Program-made: the position numbers and the translations under genes
The notes under the pieces: model-generated
Database searches by the model: none
The model's input: the letters and a program-made list of their open reading frames with translations, nothing else
What the model was told of the DNA's origin: nothing
Shown: positions 18,806 through 30,200 of the stretch, piece after piece
Layout of the letters: the number at the start of each line of letters is the position of its first letter
Position numbering within the stretch: the first letter of the stretch is position 1
Assembly: GCF_009295635.1 (NCBI RefSeq)
Contig: NZ_WHIW01000011.1
Coordinates: 1 to 64,000, forward strand
Reading direction: 5' to 3'
DNA from: Alkalilimnicola sp. S0819
Lineage (GTDB): Bacteria > Pseudomonadota > Gammaproteobacteria > Nitrococcales > WHIW01
Length of the DNA stretch: 64,000 nucleotides

Positions 18806-20380
18806 ATGCTCAGATCCCTGTTCACCTTTGGCTCCTGGACGCTGCTCTCGCGGGTGCTGGGCTTGGTGCGGGATGTGGTGATCGCCACCTTCTTCGGTGC
18901 GGGCGCGGCCACCGACGCCTTCTTCGTCGCCTTCAAGATTCCCAATTTCGGTCGACGGCTGTTCGCCGAGGGGGCCTTCTCCCAGGCCTTCGTGCCGGTG
19001 TTGAGCGAATACCGCCTGCACCGCTCCCTGGAGGAGGTGCGCGCGCTGATTGCTCGGGCCTCGGGCACCCTGGGGCTGGTGCTGTTGGCGCTGACCCTGA
19101 TAGGCGTGCTGGGCGCCCAAGGAGTGATGGCCCTGTTCGCCCCGGGCTGGCTGGCCGATGACCCGACCAAGTTCGCCATGGCCGTGGACATGCTGCGGCT
19201 CACCTTTCCGTATCTGCTGCTGATCTCCCTGGTGGCCTGTGCCGGGGCGGTGATGAACACTTACGGTCATTTCGGCATGCCGGCCTTCGCACCGGTGCTG
19301 CTCAATCTGTGTCTGATCGCTGCCGCCCTCTGGTTGCAGCCCTACTTCCAGCAGCCCATCTATGCGCTGGCCTTCGCCGTGTTCGTCGCCGGGGTGCTGC
19401 AGCTGCTGATTCAGCTGCCGGTACTGCGCCGCCTGGGCGTGCTCAGCTGGCCGCGCTGGGGCTGGAAGGATTCCGGCGTGCGTCGGGTGCTGCGGCTGAT
19501 GGGGCCGGCGGTGTTCGGCTCCTCGGTGGCGCAGATCAATCTGCTGATGGACACCGTGCTGGCGTCCTTCCTGATCACCGGCAGCATCACCTGGCTGTAT
19601 GTGTCGGACAGGCTGATGGAGTTCCCGCTGGGTATCTTCGGCGTGGCTCTGGGTACGGTGATCCTGCCCCGGCTCTCCGGTGAGCACAGCAGCGCCCGGC
19701 CCGCGCAGTTCTCCGCCACCCTCGACTGGGCGCTGCGCCTGACCGTGTTGATTGCGCTGCCCGCGGCGGTGGGGCTGATCATGCTCGCGGGGCCGATATT
19801 GACCACGCTATTCCAGTACAAGGCCTTCTTGGCCGCCGATGTCTACGCCGCGCGCCTGAGCCTTTTCGCCTACGCCGCCGGGCTGTTCGCCTTCATCCTG
19901 GTGAAGGTGCTGGCGCCGGGCTACTTTGCGCGCCAGGACACCCGCACCCCGGTGCGTTTCGCCGCCTTCAGCTTCCTTCTCAACATGGTGTTGAGCGCCC
20001 TTGCCGTCTACCGCCTGCACGACACCGCCTACGGGCATGTGGGCCTGGCCTCGGCCACGGTGGTGGCCGCCGGCGCGAATGCCTGGATGCTGTTCCGCGG
20101 CCTGCGCGCCACGGGGGTGTATCAGCCCCGCGACGGCTGGGGCCTGTACGCCGGGCGCATCCTGCTGGCGGTCGCCGCGATGGCGATCGTGCTTTACTGG
20201 CCTGCGCGCGAACTGCACAGTTGGCTGCTGGCGGACGTCTGGGCGCGGGTCGGGCGGCTGCTGTTGTGGGTGAGCGCGGGTGTTGTGGTCTATGGCGCGG
20301 TGCTGTGGCTGAGCGGTCTGCGCCCGGGGAGCCTGCGTGCCCCCGCCGCGCATGGCCGGGGGGCTTCAAAGCCCTTATAA
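18806..20380 (+). CDS. murJ: Lipid II flippase MurJ
   Basis: MurJ flips the peptidoglycan precursor lipid II across the inner membrane. The 524-residue protein begins MLRSLFTFGSWTLLSRVLGLVRDVVIATFFGAGAATDAF, the MviN/MurJ signature, and shows about 14 hydrophobic segments. Conserved Arg and Asp residues of the first helices (SRVLGLVRD, ATDAF) are present. The rpsT-murJ-ribF-ileS-lspA order is conserved. Confidence 0.96.
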   Translation: MLRSLFTFGSWTLLSRVLGLVRDVVIATFFGAGAATDAFFVAFKIPNFGRRLFAEGAFSQAFVPVLSEYRLHRSLEEVRALIARASGTLGLVLLALTLIGVLGAQGVMALFAPGWLADDPTKFAMAVDMLRLTFPYLLLISLVACAGAVMNTYGHFGMPAFAPVLLNLCLIAAALWLQPYFQQPIYALAFAVFVAGVLQLLIQLPVLRRLGVLSWPRWGWKDSGVRRVLRLMGPAVFGSSVAQINLLMDTVLASFLITGSITWLYVSDRLMEFPLGIFGVALGTVILPRLSGEHSSARPAQFSATLDWALRLTVLIALPAAVGLIMLAGPILTTLFQYKAFLAADVYAARLSLFAYAAGLFAFILVKVLAPGYFARQDTRTPVRFAAFSFLLNMVLSALAVYRLHDTAYGHVGLASATVVAAGANAWMLFRGLRATGVYQPRDGWGLYAGRILLAVAAMAIVLYWPARELHSWLLADVWARVGRLLLWVSAGVVVYGAVLWLSGLRPGSLRAPAAHGRGASKPL

Positions 20381-20405
20381 TGCACGGTTTTGCGGGCCCT
20401 GTGGC

Positions 20406-21329
20406 ATGCGCCTGATTCGCGGTTTCGACAATCTGCCCTCCAGCCTGCGTGGCGGCGCGGTGACCATCGGCAACTTCGATGGGGTGCACCGCGGCCATCA
20501 GCGCATGCTCGCCGAGCTGCGTGCCCGGGCGGATGAGCTGGGCGGGCCGGCGCTGTTGCTGAGCTTCGAGCCCCATCCGCTGGAGTATCTGCACCCCGAA
20601 AAGGCCCCGCCGCGCATTACCCGGCTGCGGGACAAGCTGCTGGCGCTGCGGGGCTGCGGGCTGGACGCGCTGATCTGTCTGCGTTTCGGCCCGCGTCTCG
20701 CCGCCCTGGAGGCCGAGGCGTTCGTCCGACGGGTGCTGCACGACGGCCTGGAGGCGCGTTACCTGCTGGTGGGCGACGATTTCCGCTTCGGCCGGGGCCG
20801 GGGCGGGGACTATGCGCTGTTAAAGGGCTTGGCGCCGCGCTACGGGCTGGCACTGGGCCGCATGGACACGGTGGCCGAGGCCGGCGGACGCATCAGCAGC
20901 ACCCGCATCCGTGAACGGCTGGCCGCCGGCGAGCTGGCCGAGGCCGAGCGCCTGCTGGGCCGCCCCTATGCCATTTCCGGCCGGGTAAGCCATGGCCAGC
21001 GCCTGGGGCGGGAGCTGGGTTTTCCGACCCTGAACCTGCCCTTCATCGGCATGCGACCACCGCTGCGCGGGATCTTCACCGTGCGGGTGCATGGCCTGGG
21101 CGCGCCGCGGGAAGGGGTGGCCAGCATCGGCACCCGGCCCACGGTGAACGGGCGGGGCACGGTGCTGGAAGTCTACCTGCTGGATTTCGACCAGCAGGTG
21201 TACGGTCGCCACGTGCGGGTGGAGTTTCTGCACTGGCTGCGCGACGAGCAGCGCTTCGATTCGCTGGAGGCCTTGCGCGCGCAAATTGCCGCCGATGTAG
21301 CCGCCGCCCGCCATTATTTCACCGCCTGA
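20406..21329 (+). CDS. ribF: Bifunctional riboflavin kinase / FAD synthetase
   Basis: RibF converts riboflavin to FMN and FAD. The 307-residue protein has an N-terminal FAD synthetase domain (AVTIGNFDGVHRGHQ, then GDDFRFGRGRGGD and SSTRIRERLAAGEL) and a C-terminal riboflavin kinase domain (GRVSHGQRLGRELGFPTLNL, GTRPTVNG). The ATG at 20406 gives the usual N-terminus MRLIRGFDNLP; an earlier in-frame ATG lies inside murJ. Confidence 0.96.
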   Translation: MRLIRGFDNLPSSLRGGAVTIGNFDGVHRGHQRMLAELRARADELGGPALLLSFEPHPLEYLHPEKAPPRITRLRDKLLALRGCGLDALICLRFGPRLAALEAEAFVRRVLHDGLEARYLLVGDDFRFGRGRGGDYALLKGLAPRYGLALGRMDTVAEAGGRISSTRIRERLAAGELAEAERLLGRPYAISGRVSHGQRLGRELGFPTLNLPFIGMRPPLRGIFTVRVHGLGAPREGVASIGTRPTVNGRGTVLEVYLLDFDQQVYGRHVRVEFLHWLRDEQRFDSLEALRAQIAADVAAARHYFTA

Positions 21330-21360
21330 ACCATTTGCCGCTTAACACTGGGAAACCGAC

Positions 21361-24186
21361 GTGACCGATTACAAGCACACGCTCAATCTGCCGCAGACCG
21401 ACTTCCCCATGCGGGGCAACCTGGCCAAGCGTGAACCGGAGCGGTTGAGCCAGTGGCAGGGCATGGATCTGTACCGCCGCCTGCGCGAGCAGCGCGCCGG
21501 GCGCGAAAAGTGGGTGTTGCATGATGGCCCCCCCTACGCCAACGGCGACATCCACATCGGTCACGCGGTCAACAAGGTCCTCAAGGACATTATCGTCAAG
21601 AGCCGCACGCTGGATGGCTATGACGCGCCCTACGTGCCGGGCTGGGATTGTCACGGACTGCCCATCGAGGCGAAGGTGGAACAGCGCCTGGGTCGGGTGG
21701 GCGACAAGGTGAGCGCGCGGGAATTCCGCCAGGCCTGCCGCGAGTACGCCGCCACCCAGGTGGACGGCCAGCGCGAAGGCTTCAAACGCATGGGCGTGAT
21801 CGGGGATTGGGACAATCCCTACCTCACCATGGATTTTCGCATCGAGGCGGATATCCTGCGCACGCTGGCGAAGATCATCGACAAAGGTCATCTGCTGCGT
21901 GGCTTCAAGCCCGTGCATTGGTGCCTGGACTGCGGATCGGCCCTGGCCGAGGCCGAGGTGGAATACGAGGAGCGTACCTCGCCGGCCATCGACGTGGCCT
22001 TCCCGGTAGCCGACGAGTCGGGATTCCTCGCGCGCCTGAACGTGGAAGCGGACGCCCCCGGCGAGCTGGCGGTGGCCATTTGGACCACCACCCCCTGGAC
22101 CCTGCCCGCCAACCAGGCCGTGGCAGTCCACCCCGATCTGAACTACGCCCTGGTGGCCTTCGAGCACGAAGGCCGTGCCCGCCGCCTGCTGCTGGCCGAG
22201 GACCTGGTGGAGAGCGCGCTGCAGCGCTACGGCGTGGAAGACTACCGCGTCGTTGCCCGTGCCCAGGGTGCGGCCCTGGAGCGCGCCAGCCTGCGCCACC
22301 CCTTCCAGGCCCGCGAGGTGCCGCTGATTCTGGGTGAGCATGTGACCACCGATGCCGGCACCGGCGCGGTGCACACCGCCCCCGCCCACGGCGTGGACGA
22401 CTACAACGTCGGCCAGCGCTACGAGCTGCCGGTGGACAACCCGGTGGACGATCAGGGCCGTTACCGCGAGGGCGTGGCGCACTTCGCCGGCGAGCAGGTC
22501 TTCAAGGCCAACCCGGCGATCGTCGCACTGCTCGCCGAGCGCGGCGTGCTGCTGCACCACGAGAAGTTCCAGCACAGCTACCCTCACTGCTGGCGCCACA
22601 AGACGCCGCTGATCTTCCGCGCCACCCCCCAGTGGTTCATCGGCATGGACAAGCAGGGCCTGCGCCGCGATGCCGTCCAGGCCATCGACGGCGTGCAGTT
22701 CGTGCCCGGCTGGGGCCAGGCGCGTATTCGCGGCATGGTGGAGGGCTCACCGGACTGGTGCATTTCCCGCCAGCGCAACTGGGGTGTGCCCATTGCCTTG
22801 TTCGTCCACAAGGAGAGCAAGCAGCCCCACCCGCGCACCGTGGAATTGCTGGAGCAGGTGGCACTGAGGGTGGAACAGGGCGGCATCGACGCCTGGTTCG
22901 AGCTGGAGCCCGCCGAGCTGCTGGGCGAGGAAGCCGCGCAGTACGAGAAGGCCAGCGATGTGCTGGACGTGTGGTTCGATTCCGGCAGCACCCATCACGC
23001 GGTGCTGGATCGTCGCCCCGAGCTCACCTTCCCCGCCCAGATGTACCTGGAAGGCTCCGACCAGCACCGGGGCTGGTTCATGGCGGCCCTGCGCACCAGC
23101 ATCGCCATGCGCGGCGTGGCGCCCTACCGAGCGGTCCTCACCCATGGCTTCACCGTGGACGAGAAAGGCCACAAGATGTCCAAGTCCCGGGGCAATGTGG
23201 TGGCTCCGCAGAAGGTCATGGACAGCCTGGGCGCGGACATCCTGCGCCTGTGGGTGGCCTCCACCGATTACAGCGGCGAGATGGCCGTCTCCGACCAGAT
23301 CCTCAAACGGGTGGCTGATGCCTATCGGCGTATCCGCAATACCGCCCGCTTCATGCTGGGCAACCTTGCCGGCTTCGATCCGGCCGCGAATCTGCTGCCA
23401 CCCGAACAGATGCTCCCGCTCGATCGCTGGATCGTCGATCAGGCCCTGCAGCTGCAGGAACGGTTGCGCCAGGCCTACACCGATTACGAGTTCCACCAGA
23501 TCGTCCACCGGGTGCACAACTTCTGCGTGCTGGAGATGGGCGGCTTTTATCTGGACGTGATCAAGGACCGCCAGTACACCATGCCCGCCGACAGCACCGG
23601 TCGGCGCTCGGCGCAGAGCGCGCTCTACCACGTGGTGCAGGCCTTCGCTCGCTGGCTCGCGCCGGTGCTGAGCTTCACCGCGGAAGAGATCTACGAGCAC
23701 ATTCCCGGCGAGCGGGGCGAGTCGGTGCTGCTGGAGGAATGGTATGAAGGGCTCTTCCCCCTGCAGGGCGAGCTGGATCGTGCCTACTGGGCCCGGGTGC
23801 TGCAGTTGCGCGAGGCGCTGAACAAGGAGATCGAGGGCCAGCGCAACGAGGGTCGCATCAAGGCCTCGCTGGAGGCCGAGGTGGATCTGTATCTGCCCGA
23901 AGGGCTGTATCAGGACTTCGCCCGGCTGGAAGATGAGCTGCGCTTCGCGTTGATCACCTCCTATGCCCGTCTGCACCCGCTGGCCGAGCGGCCCGCCGAC
24001 GCGGTGGACGCCCAGCTGGAGGACGGCACCGCCTTCGCGCTGAAGGTCACCGCCTCCGGGCACGCCAAGTGCACCCGCTGCTGGCATCGGCGCGAGGACG
24101 TGGGCGCCGTGGCCGCGCACCCCGAGCTGTGCGGTCGCTGCGTCGAGAACGTGGACGGCAGCGGCGAAACGAGACGGTACGCCTGA
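21361..24186 (+). CDS. ileS: Isoleucyl-tRNA synthetase
   Basis: The 941-residue class I synthetase starts at GTG 21361 ([20 protein letters not shown]). It has the HIGH motif in [18 protein letters not shown], the CP1 editing domain ([14 protein letters not shown]), KMSKS in [13 protein letters not shown], and a C-terminal zinc site ([16 protein letters not shown]). The family typically has about 940 residues. It overlaps lspA by one base. Confidence 0.98.
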   Translation: MTDYKHTLNLPQTDFPMRGNLAKREPERLSQWQGMDLYRRLREQRAGREKWVLHDGPPYANGDIHIGHAVNKVLKDIIVKSRTLDGYDAPYVPGWDCHGLPIEAKVEQRLGRVGDKVSAREFRQACREYAATQVDGQREGFKRMGVIGDWDNPYLTMDFRIEADILRTLAKIIDKGHLLRGFKPVHWCLDCGSALAEAEVEYEERTSPAIDVAFPVADESGFLARLNVEADAPGELAVAIWTTTPWTLPANQAVAVHPDLNYALVAFEHEGRARRLLLAEDLVESALQRYGVEDYRVVARAQGAALERASLRHPFQAREVPLILGEHVTTDAGTGAVHTAPAHGVDDYNVGQRYELPVDNPVDDQGRYREGVAHFAGEQVFKANPAIVALLAERGVLLHHEKFQHSYPHCWRHKTPLIFRATPQWFIGMDKQGLRRDAVQAIDGVQFVPGWGQARIRGMVEGSPDWCISRQRNWGVPIALFVHKESKQPHPRTVELLEQVALRVEQGGIDAWFELEPAELLGEEAAQYEKASDVLDVWFDSGSTHHAVLDRRPELTFPAQMYLEGSDQHRGWFMAALRTSIAMRGVAPYRAVLTHGFTVDEKGHKMSKSRGNVVAPQKVMDSLGADILRLWVASTDYSGEMAVSDQILKRVADAYRRIRNTARFMLGNLAGFDPAANLLPPEQMLPLDRWIVDQALQLQERLRQAYTDYEFHQIVHRVHNFCVLEMGGFYLDVIKDRQYTMPADSTGRRSAQSALYHVVQAFARWLAPVLSFTAEEIYEHIPGERGESVLLEEWYEGLFPLQGELDRAYWARVLQLREALNKEIEGQRNEGRIKASLEAEVDLYLPEGLYQDFARLEDELRFALITSYARLHPLAERPADAVDAQLEDGTAFALKVTASGHAKCTRCWHRREDVGAVAAHPELCGRCVENVDGSGETRRYA

Positions 24187-24647
24187 TGAAGCGCTGGCTC
24201 GCACTGATCGTCGCGGTGGTGCTGCTGGACCAGCTGAGCAAACAGTTGGCTGAAGCCCTGCTGGTCTACCACCAGCCCTTGCCGGTGCTGCCCTCGTTCA
24301 ACCTGACGCTGGGTTATAACACCGGGGCGGCCTTCAGTTTCCTGGCCGACCAAGGCGGCTGGCAGCGCTGGTTCTTCGTGGTGCTGGCCATCGTCGTGAG
24401 CGTGTTCCTTGGCCGGTGGCTGCGGGAGGTGCGCGACCAGCCCTGGCTGGCGGCCAGCCTGAGCTTGATTCTGGGCGGCGCCATCGGCAACGTGATCGAC
24501 CGGGCCTTCTACGGCCACGTCATCGATTTCATCGATCTGTATTACGATCGCTGGCACTGGCCCATATTCAACGTGGCCGACATCGCCATCAGCTGCGGCG
24601 TGGTGCTGCTGGTCGTGCTGACATTCCGCAGCCCCAGGAACCCGTAG
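24186..24647 (+). CDS. lspA: Lipoprotein signal peptidase (signal peptidase II)
   Basis: LspA removes the signal peptide from diacylglyceryl-modified prolipoproteins. The 153-residue protein has four membrane segments, DQLSKQL near the N-terminus, the NTGAAFSFL loop, and the catalytic aspartates in [10 protein letters not shown] and NVADIAIS. The ATG overlaps the ileS stop by one base. The TAG stop at 24645-24647 lies at the edge of a repeat element. No fkpB (slpA) gene follows, unlike in Pseudomonas and E. coli. Confidence 0.97.
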   Translation: MKRWLALIVAVVLLDQLSKQLAEALLVYHQPLPVLPSFNLTLGYNTGAAFSFLADQGGWQRWFFVVLAIVVSVFLGRWLREVRDQPWLAASLSLILGGAIGNVIDRAFYGHVIDFIDLYYDRWHWPIFNVADIAISCGVVLLVVLTFRSPRNP

Positions 24648-24737
24648 CCGTGATGCAGCGAAGCGGAATCGAGGGCTCCCACCCAACAGAGCCAAGGCAG
24701 CTCCCGGGTTCCCGCCTTTGGTTCCACCCGGGCTACG
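24643..24737. repeat. Palindromic intergenic repeat (CGTAGCC ... GGCTACG)
   Basis: The 112-bp gap between lspA and ispH is filled by an element bounded by CGTAGCC (24643-24649) and GGGCTACG (24730-24737). The left part, GTGATGCAGCGAAGCGGAAT, resembles the dispersed GTAGCCCGGATGGAGCGCAGCGGAATCCGGG-type repeats of many proteobacteria, and the right part has CCCGGG-bearing arms. A foldback structure or REP-like role is likely; copy number in the genome cannot be seen here. Confidence 0.6.
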
Positions 24738-24759
24738 TGTCACGACAAGGTTGAACGCT

Positions 24760-25704
24760 ATGCAACAGATCCTCCTCGCCAACCCCCGCGGCTTCTGCGC
24801 CGGCGTGGACCGGGCCATCAGCATCGTCGAGCGCGCGCTGGAACTGTTCGGCGCGCCCATCTACGTGCGCCACGAAGTGGTGCACAACCGCTTCGTGGTG
24901 GATGACCTGAAGGCCAAGGGCGCGATCTTCGTCGAGGAACTCCATGAGGTGCCCGACGGCAATACCGTGATCTTCAGCGCCCATGGTGTCTCCCAGGCGG
25001 TGCGCGAGGAAGCCGCGAACCGGGAGCTGCGCGTCTTTGACGCCACCTGCCCGCTGGTGACCAAGGTGCACCTGGAAGTACACAAGCACGCCTCCGAGGG
25101 GCGCGAGGTGGTGCTGATCGGGCACGCCGGTCACCCGGAGGTGGAGGGCACCATAGGCCAGTATGTGGGCGAAGGCGCCGAGCGCGGCGCGATCTACCTG
25201 GTGGAGACCGTGGCGGATGTGGCGCATCTACAGGTCCGCAACCCCGATGAATTGGCTCATGTCAGCCAGACAACGCTCTCCATGGACGACACCGCGGCGA
25301 TCATCGATGCGCTGCGGGCCAGGTTCCCGCGCATCCACAGCCCGCGCAAGGATGACATCTGCTACGCCACCCAGAACCGTCAGGACGCGGTGAAGGAACT
25401 GGCCGAGCGCTCCGACCTGCTGTTGGTAGTGGGGTCGTCCAACAGCTCCAACTCCAACCGCTTACGGGAGCTGGCCGAGCGGCGGGGTATTCCGGCGTAC
25501 CTCATCGACGGGCCGGAGGATCTGGACCGGGCCTGGCTGGCAGGCGTGGAGCGGATTGGGCTCACCGCCGGGGCCTCGGCGCCGGAGAATTTGGTGCGCC
25601 AGGTGGTCGACCGGCTGGTGGCATGGGGGGCGGCCGTGCCACGAGAGATGAAAGGGCGGGAGGAGACGGTGGTTTTCTCTTTGCCACGGGCGCTGGGTCG
25701 GTAA
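24760..25704 (+). CDS. ispH: 4-hydroxy-3-methylbut-2-enyl diphosphate reductase
   Basis: IspH (LytB) is the [4Fe-4S] enzyme of the last step of the MEP isoprenoid pathway. The 314-residue protein has the three cluster cysteines in [21 protein letters not shown] and [11 protein letters not shown], plus the [10 protein letters not shown] substrate loop. The ATG at 24760 gives the family N-terminus [15 protein letters not shown]. Its product feeds IspB in this window. Confidence 0.97.
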   Translation: MQQILLANPRGFCAGVDRAISIVERALELFGAPIYVRHEVVHNRFVVDDLKAKGAIFVEELHEVPDGNTVIFSAHGVSQAVREEAANRELRVFDATCPLVTKVHLEVHKHASEGREVVLIGHAGHPEVEGTIGQYVGEGAERGAIYLVETVADVAHLQVRNPDELAHVSQTTLSMDDTAAIIDALRARFPRIHSPRKDDICYATQNRQDAVKELAERSDLLLVVGSSNSSNSNRLRELAERRGIPAYLIDGPEDLDRAWLAGVERIGLTAGASAPENLVRQVVDRLVAWGAAVPREMKGREETVVFSLPRALGR

Positions 25705-25771
25705 CAACCGTCGTGGACTAGTGCCGCTCCTGCTGACCGAGCACGGCGGCGTGTGCGATTGATGCCTGTAA

Positions 25772-26344
25772 TCATTCCCCGCTTTGCTCGTCGCACCCGC
25801 TCAGCTCCTCCGGATTCGCCCGCCTCACCCGCCCGGTGGTCGCCACGACCAGGCCTCTGTGTTCTCCATGCCGGTCGCACAGCGAGAAGGTCGTCATATA
25901 TCCGACACTCATTCCCAATGGGCCATATACCATGCGTCGGGACGCGTTGAGACCGCTGGCGCTCAAGCTGAAACGCGCCGGCAGCGAGGGCTGTCGCCAC
26001 ACAATACGGCCCTGGTCGCCGTCGCAGCGGTGATCGCCATCGAGATCCTGGCAATGGCCGTCGCTGTTGTTATCCTGAAAGACCCACCAGCCGTCGTGCC
26101 ACGGGGCGCTGTGATCGCAGGCGCCATCGCGCGGTTTGCACATCACCGCGCGCCGCCCGCCATGCACCGCCGTGCTGCGGGTCAACGCGAGGCCGTGGTT
26201 GAGGCTGTTGATGGCGGTGCTGGCCTGGTTGCGGTTGATGACGCTGGTGTAGGCAGGCAAGGCCATGCTGGCGAGTATCGCCAGCATGGCCAGGACGACC
26301 AGCAATTCGATGAGCGTGTAGCCGCGCGCTACATTCCTTTGCAT
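25772..26344 (-). CDS. fimT: FimT/GspH-family type IV minor pilin
   Basis: A 190-residue prepilin with a class III leader cleaved before YTLIELLVVLAMLAILASMALP (RG/YTLIE, Glu at +5). The C-terminal half fits the GspH/FimT pseudopilin fold, with four cysteines and an Asp-rich loop at about residues 91-111 (DNNSDGHCQDLDGDHRCDGD) that could bind a metal. It is the last gene of the minor pilin cluster; in P. aeruginosa fimT comes first. FimT-type proteins have been linked to DNA uptake in some species; here that is only a possibility. Confidence 0.8.
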   Translation of the reverse strand: MQRNVARGYTLIELLVVLAMLAILASMALPAYTSVINRNQASTAINSLNHGLALTRSTAVHGGRRAVMCKPRDGACDHSAPWHDGWWVFQDNNSDGHCQDLDGDHRCDGDQGRIVWRQPSLPARFSLSASGLNASRRMVYGPLGMSVGYMTTFSLCDRHGEHRGLVVATTGRVRRANPEELSGCDEQSGE

Positions 26345-26418
26345 GACGATCTTCCTTGATCGGCGGTTGCTTGGCGGGCGTCCGTGCTCGCCGGTTTTCT
26401 ATGGGAGAGGGATTGGGG

Positions 26419-26853
26419 TTACCAGCAATCCGCTCGGGTGACGCCGGCGCCCTGACCGGTGATGTTACCCAACCCGGTCTGATCAAGGGTCAGCGTCCCG
26501 CACCGATCACCGTCTTGAATGCCGCCGGCCACTGGGGCGGCCTGCAGCGTAAAGCTGGTGGCAGTGACATTGCTGATGCTGATGTTATAACCGTCGTTGC
26601 CCAGGCTCGGCGTCAGGGCCGGGGCTGTGGTGCCATTGCTGCCGTCGTCATAGCGGTTGTTTTCGGTGTAGTAGCGCTCCATCAACTGCGCCAATTCCAC
26701 CAGGGCGGCACGGGCATCGGCGCGGTTCGAGCTGCGCACGTGTTCCGTGTAGCTGGGTACGGCGATGGCGACGAGAATGCCGAGGATGGCGACCGCGATC
26801 ATCAGTTCGATCAGACTGAAGCCGCGGTTGCTCCGAGCGGTGCTGTTGGTCAT
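26419..26853 (-). CDS. pilE: Type IV minor pilin PilE
   Basis: The 144-residue prepilin has a leader ending RG/FSLIELMIAVAILGILVAIAVP with Glu at +5, an alpha-1 spine ending RADARAALVELAQLMERYYTENNRYDD, and two C-terminal cysteines (DRCG, ADCW) that probably form the pilin disulfide loop. Position after pilY2 fits PilE of P. aeruginosa. It could be incorporated throughout the fibre at low levels; the major pilin is not in this window. Confidence 0.88.
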   Translation of the reverse strand: MTNSTARSNRGFSLIELMIAVAILGILVAIAVPSYTEHVRSSNRADARAALVELAQLMERYYTENNRYDDGSNGTTAPALTPSLGNDGYNISISNVTATSFTLQAAPVAGGIQDGDRCGTLTLDQTGLGNITGQGAGVTRADCW

Positions 26854-26867
26854 TGTCGCTATCTCCG

Positions 26868-27242
26868 TCAGTTTGCTTCATCCGGCTCGGGCTGCAGCCA
26901 GCGGCGGCTGTCTCCCTTCGGGAGTATCCAGATCTCGCGTACCAGCTCCTGGCCGTCCGGTAGAGGCTCCGGGAAAAAGGTCACCCGCTGGCCGACCCGC
27001 AGTGCCTGCGGCGGCGCGTTGGCGGTGGCCGGTGTGTGCACCCGCAGGTTGGGATCCAGGCGATAGGCAAGATCGCCTGCCACCAGGGTGTTCTCGGACA
27101 GGTCCACCCGGTCGACGGTCTGAATCGCGGTGATTCGCGCCGGGTAATGCAAGGGCAGACCGTTGCCGGCGCTCGCCGGCCCCAGCGCCAGGGCCAAAAG
27201 GGCGCTTGCGAGTAGTCTAATTAACATGAGCTTCATCCTCAT
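26868..27242 (-). CDS. pilY2: PilY2-like small periplasmic protein
   Basis: A protein of up to 124 residues with a signal peptide (LMLIRLLASALLALALGPASAG) and a small domain containing AITAIQTVDRVDL-like residues (ARITAIQTVDRVDLSENTL) and LRVGQRVTFFPEPLPDGQELVREIWILP. It sits between pilY1 and pilE, exactly where P. aeruginosa has pilY2, and its size fits. Starts at 27242, 27236 or 27227 are possible; the last has AGGA eight bases upstream and gives 119 residues. Confidence 0.75.
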   Translation of the reverse strand: MRMKLMLIRLLASALLALALGPASAGNGLPLHYPARITAIQTVDRVDLSENTLVAGDLAYRLDPNLRVHTPATANAPPQALRVGQRVTFFPEPLPDGQELVREIWILPKGDSRRWLQPEPDEAN

Positions 27243-27262
27243 ATTGGCGCCTGGCCTGCTGT

Positions 27263-30200
27263 TCACAGTTCCTGCCAGGACATGCGGCCGGCGTTGCTGC
27301 CACCCAAGCTTTCCACCAGGCGCTCGCGCAACCGATGGGTATCCGTGCTCACGGTGACTTGCTTGTTGCCGGAGAAGGCAGCGCCCCCGGGCAGGCCTTC
27401 GGCTGTCTTCGAGCCCACATAGGCGTCTTTGTCCCGGCCGTAGGTATCCAGGCTGTCGATTACGCCGTCGCGGTTGTAGTCGAAGACCGGGCGGGGCGGC
27501 GCGCCGCCGTTGCTGATGCTCAGCGACATCTCCCACCCACTGCCGCCCGCCTGGCAGGCATCGGCGGAGGGGATCTTGGTGTTGAAGTAGACGATGTCGC
27601 CGCGCACCACCGGGTCGGTATCCGCCCGCTCGCCGCTGTCCGGCAGATTGGCGTAATAGCCGTACTGGCGGTCGTCTTCGTCGGCGGGCATCCAATCGAC
27701 GCTGTGGCTGGTGGCCGTGCGGCCCTTGTTGCCGTCGACGTTGGTGATGGTCTGCTGCTGGAGCTTGCTCTTGGTGAGCCCGCCCACGCCGCGGTCCCAC
27801 ACGCCGTAGAAGGCCTGGGTGTCGGTATTGGTCTTGTCGGCTTCGGTCAGATACTGACCGGTGCCGAACAGCACGACCAGGTTCGGGTCGCCGGCGTTCT
27901 CGTCGCTGCCCACCGCGCTGTCGGGGTGGCGAATGACGGTGGGCTTGGCGGTGATCGGCTGGGTGGCGAGGCCCGTGAACAGGGGTTGCGGGTTGCCGCC
28001 GTCCTGGTAGGCGACATCCCAGCCACTGGCCTGGCAGTCGCCGTCGGCGTCCTCGTTGCACAGATCGAAGACCCACAGATTGCCGTGTAGATCGCCGGCA
28101 TATACCCGGTCGGCGGTGCCGTCGCCGTTCACGTCGACCACTTCCGGGGTCGAGAGACCGTTGCGATCGGCCGCCGAGCCGACGCCGGTGGACAGCTTGA
28201 TGTAGTCGGTGGCGGTCCAGTCGCTGGGGTGGTAGCTCCAGGTGCCGTCGATGCCGCCTTCCAGGTAGACGATGAACAACTGCGCTTCGCCGCTGCCGGT
28301 GTCGTTGTAGCCGTTGCCGAAGATAGCCGCCCAGCGGCCGTTGTTGAGCAGGACGACGGTGGGCTTACTGTAGGTATAGCCCAGGTCGGCGTCGTTGGCG
28401 TTGGTGAACTCCCACAGCACCAGGTCCGCGGCCTTGGCCTCCTTGAATTGGCTGGGGTCGGTGATGTCCAGCGCGAACAGCCCGCGGCCGCCGGCGCGCT
28501 GACCGCCCAGCAGCACCGTGCGCCAGGCGGCGGTGGCGCCGACCGCGGCACTGGTCTTGATGTGTGCCGGTGCGGTCGTGGGCGTCAGGTCCACATGATA
28601 GCGGTGGGCGTAGTCGGGCTGGGTGAGAAAATGCAGGCCCCGGCCCTTGGCGGTGGAATAATTGGTGCCGGGGATGTAGGCGAGTACTTCTTCGCCGCTT
28701 TCGTTGAAGGCATGGAGCATGCCGTCGTTGCCGCCGACGTAGATGATGCCGTCACGGCTGGTGTTGGTTACGAAGGTAGAGTAGGCCTGGGCGCCGGTGG
28801 GGAAGGGCGCGCTGTCCAGCCAGTAGTACTCCATGGGGTCGCCCACGTAAACCGGACTGGAGCTGATGATATCGCCAAGTCGGCTCTTGCGGTCGCGGAA
28901 GTTGTGGCCGGTGCCTTCGTGGCTGGTATCGCCGCGGATGAAGGCCAGGCGGGCCTTGGCGACATCGTCCTGGCCGCTGATCACACCGCTGCCATCGTGA
29001 CGCAGATCGTTCTTCTGCGCGGTCGATAGCTGGTCCCACTCAAAGGCTACGCCGGTGCTGCCATTGTGGGTCAGGATGGTGCGCGGTTGGGTCTTCAGGT
29101 TGCGCGCGTCCAGCTTGTCGGCGGCGCTCCAGTCGGGGGTCGTCTTGAAGCTCTGGGTATTGGCATCCAGGCTGTAGGCGCGCAGATCACCGCTCCAGCC
29201 GTTGGAATTGAACAGCCCCTGGTAGACCACGGTATCGGTCTCCAGTTGGGTGTTGCTGAAAGCCACGGTGCCGCCGGCGCCGGTGCGGTCGATGATGGTG
29301 GCGATCGCATCGCTCAGGGAGTCGATCAGCTCCTGCGGGTCACCGGCATTGAGGAACTTGCCCCGGCCGTTCCAGGCGGCGTGACGCATGTCGTCGGTGG
29401 TGGTGGGCTGGTTGTTCGTCGGCTTGGGCCAGTTGAAGCTGGCCTTGGGGTTGGTGGGGTTGGCGTCCAGGGTGCCGGGCACGCCGAAGGCCACGGTGAA
29501 GGTCACCAGATGCTGCTCCGGGTTCTCGTCCACGCCGTCTATGGTGGGCACCGCCGGCGGCAGCGAGGGTGCCAGGTCGGTGGAGTAGTAGTACATCGCC
29601 ACATCCGCCAGGGTGTTGGAGTACTTGTCCGCATAGGAGCCGCCGGCGAATTTGTTGCTGCTGTCGCCGTCGACGTTGCCCACGTACGGGGAGCTGCCGT
29701 TCCAGTAGCCGTCGGACATCACCACGGCGAAGTTCTGCTGGCAGGCGCCGCCTTTATCCAGTGGCAGAATCGGCGAGTGCTTGCCTCGGAAATATTCGCC
29801 GGTACTCTTGAGCGCCGTTCTCAGCGGCGTGCCGCCGCTGGAGTTGATTCTGGCGGCGTTCTTCAACAGCGCTGCGCGGTTGCCGTCGTCATCGTTGTCT
29901 TTCACCGAGGTCCACACCGAGTTGTTGTTGTGCAGGGTCTTGAGTCCCATGCGGGTCTCGGTGTTGGTGCTGATCAGCTCGGTCAGCGAGCGTTTCGCGA
30001 CATATTCGCGCTTGCGATAATAAGTGTACCAGTTGGCGTAATTGGTCTTCTCGCTGGCGCTCAGATCCTTGACGTACTTGCGGTGCTTCTTCTTGGTGGG
30101 GCACTCGCCTTTTTGGAAGACGCCATCGCCATTGTCGCGCCAGGCAAAATAGTAGTGGTTTTTCAGGTTGGCGGTGCTGGTGTAATAGGGGTGTTTGCGC

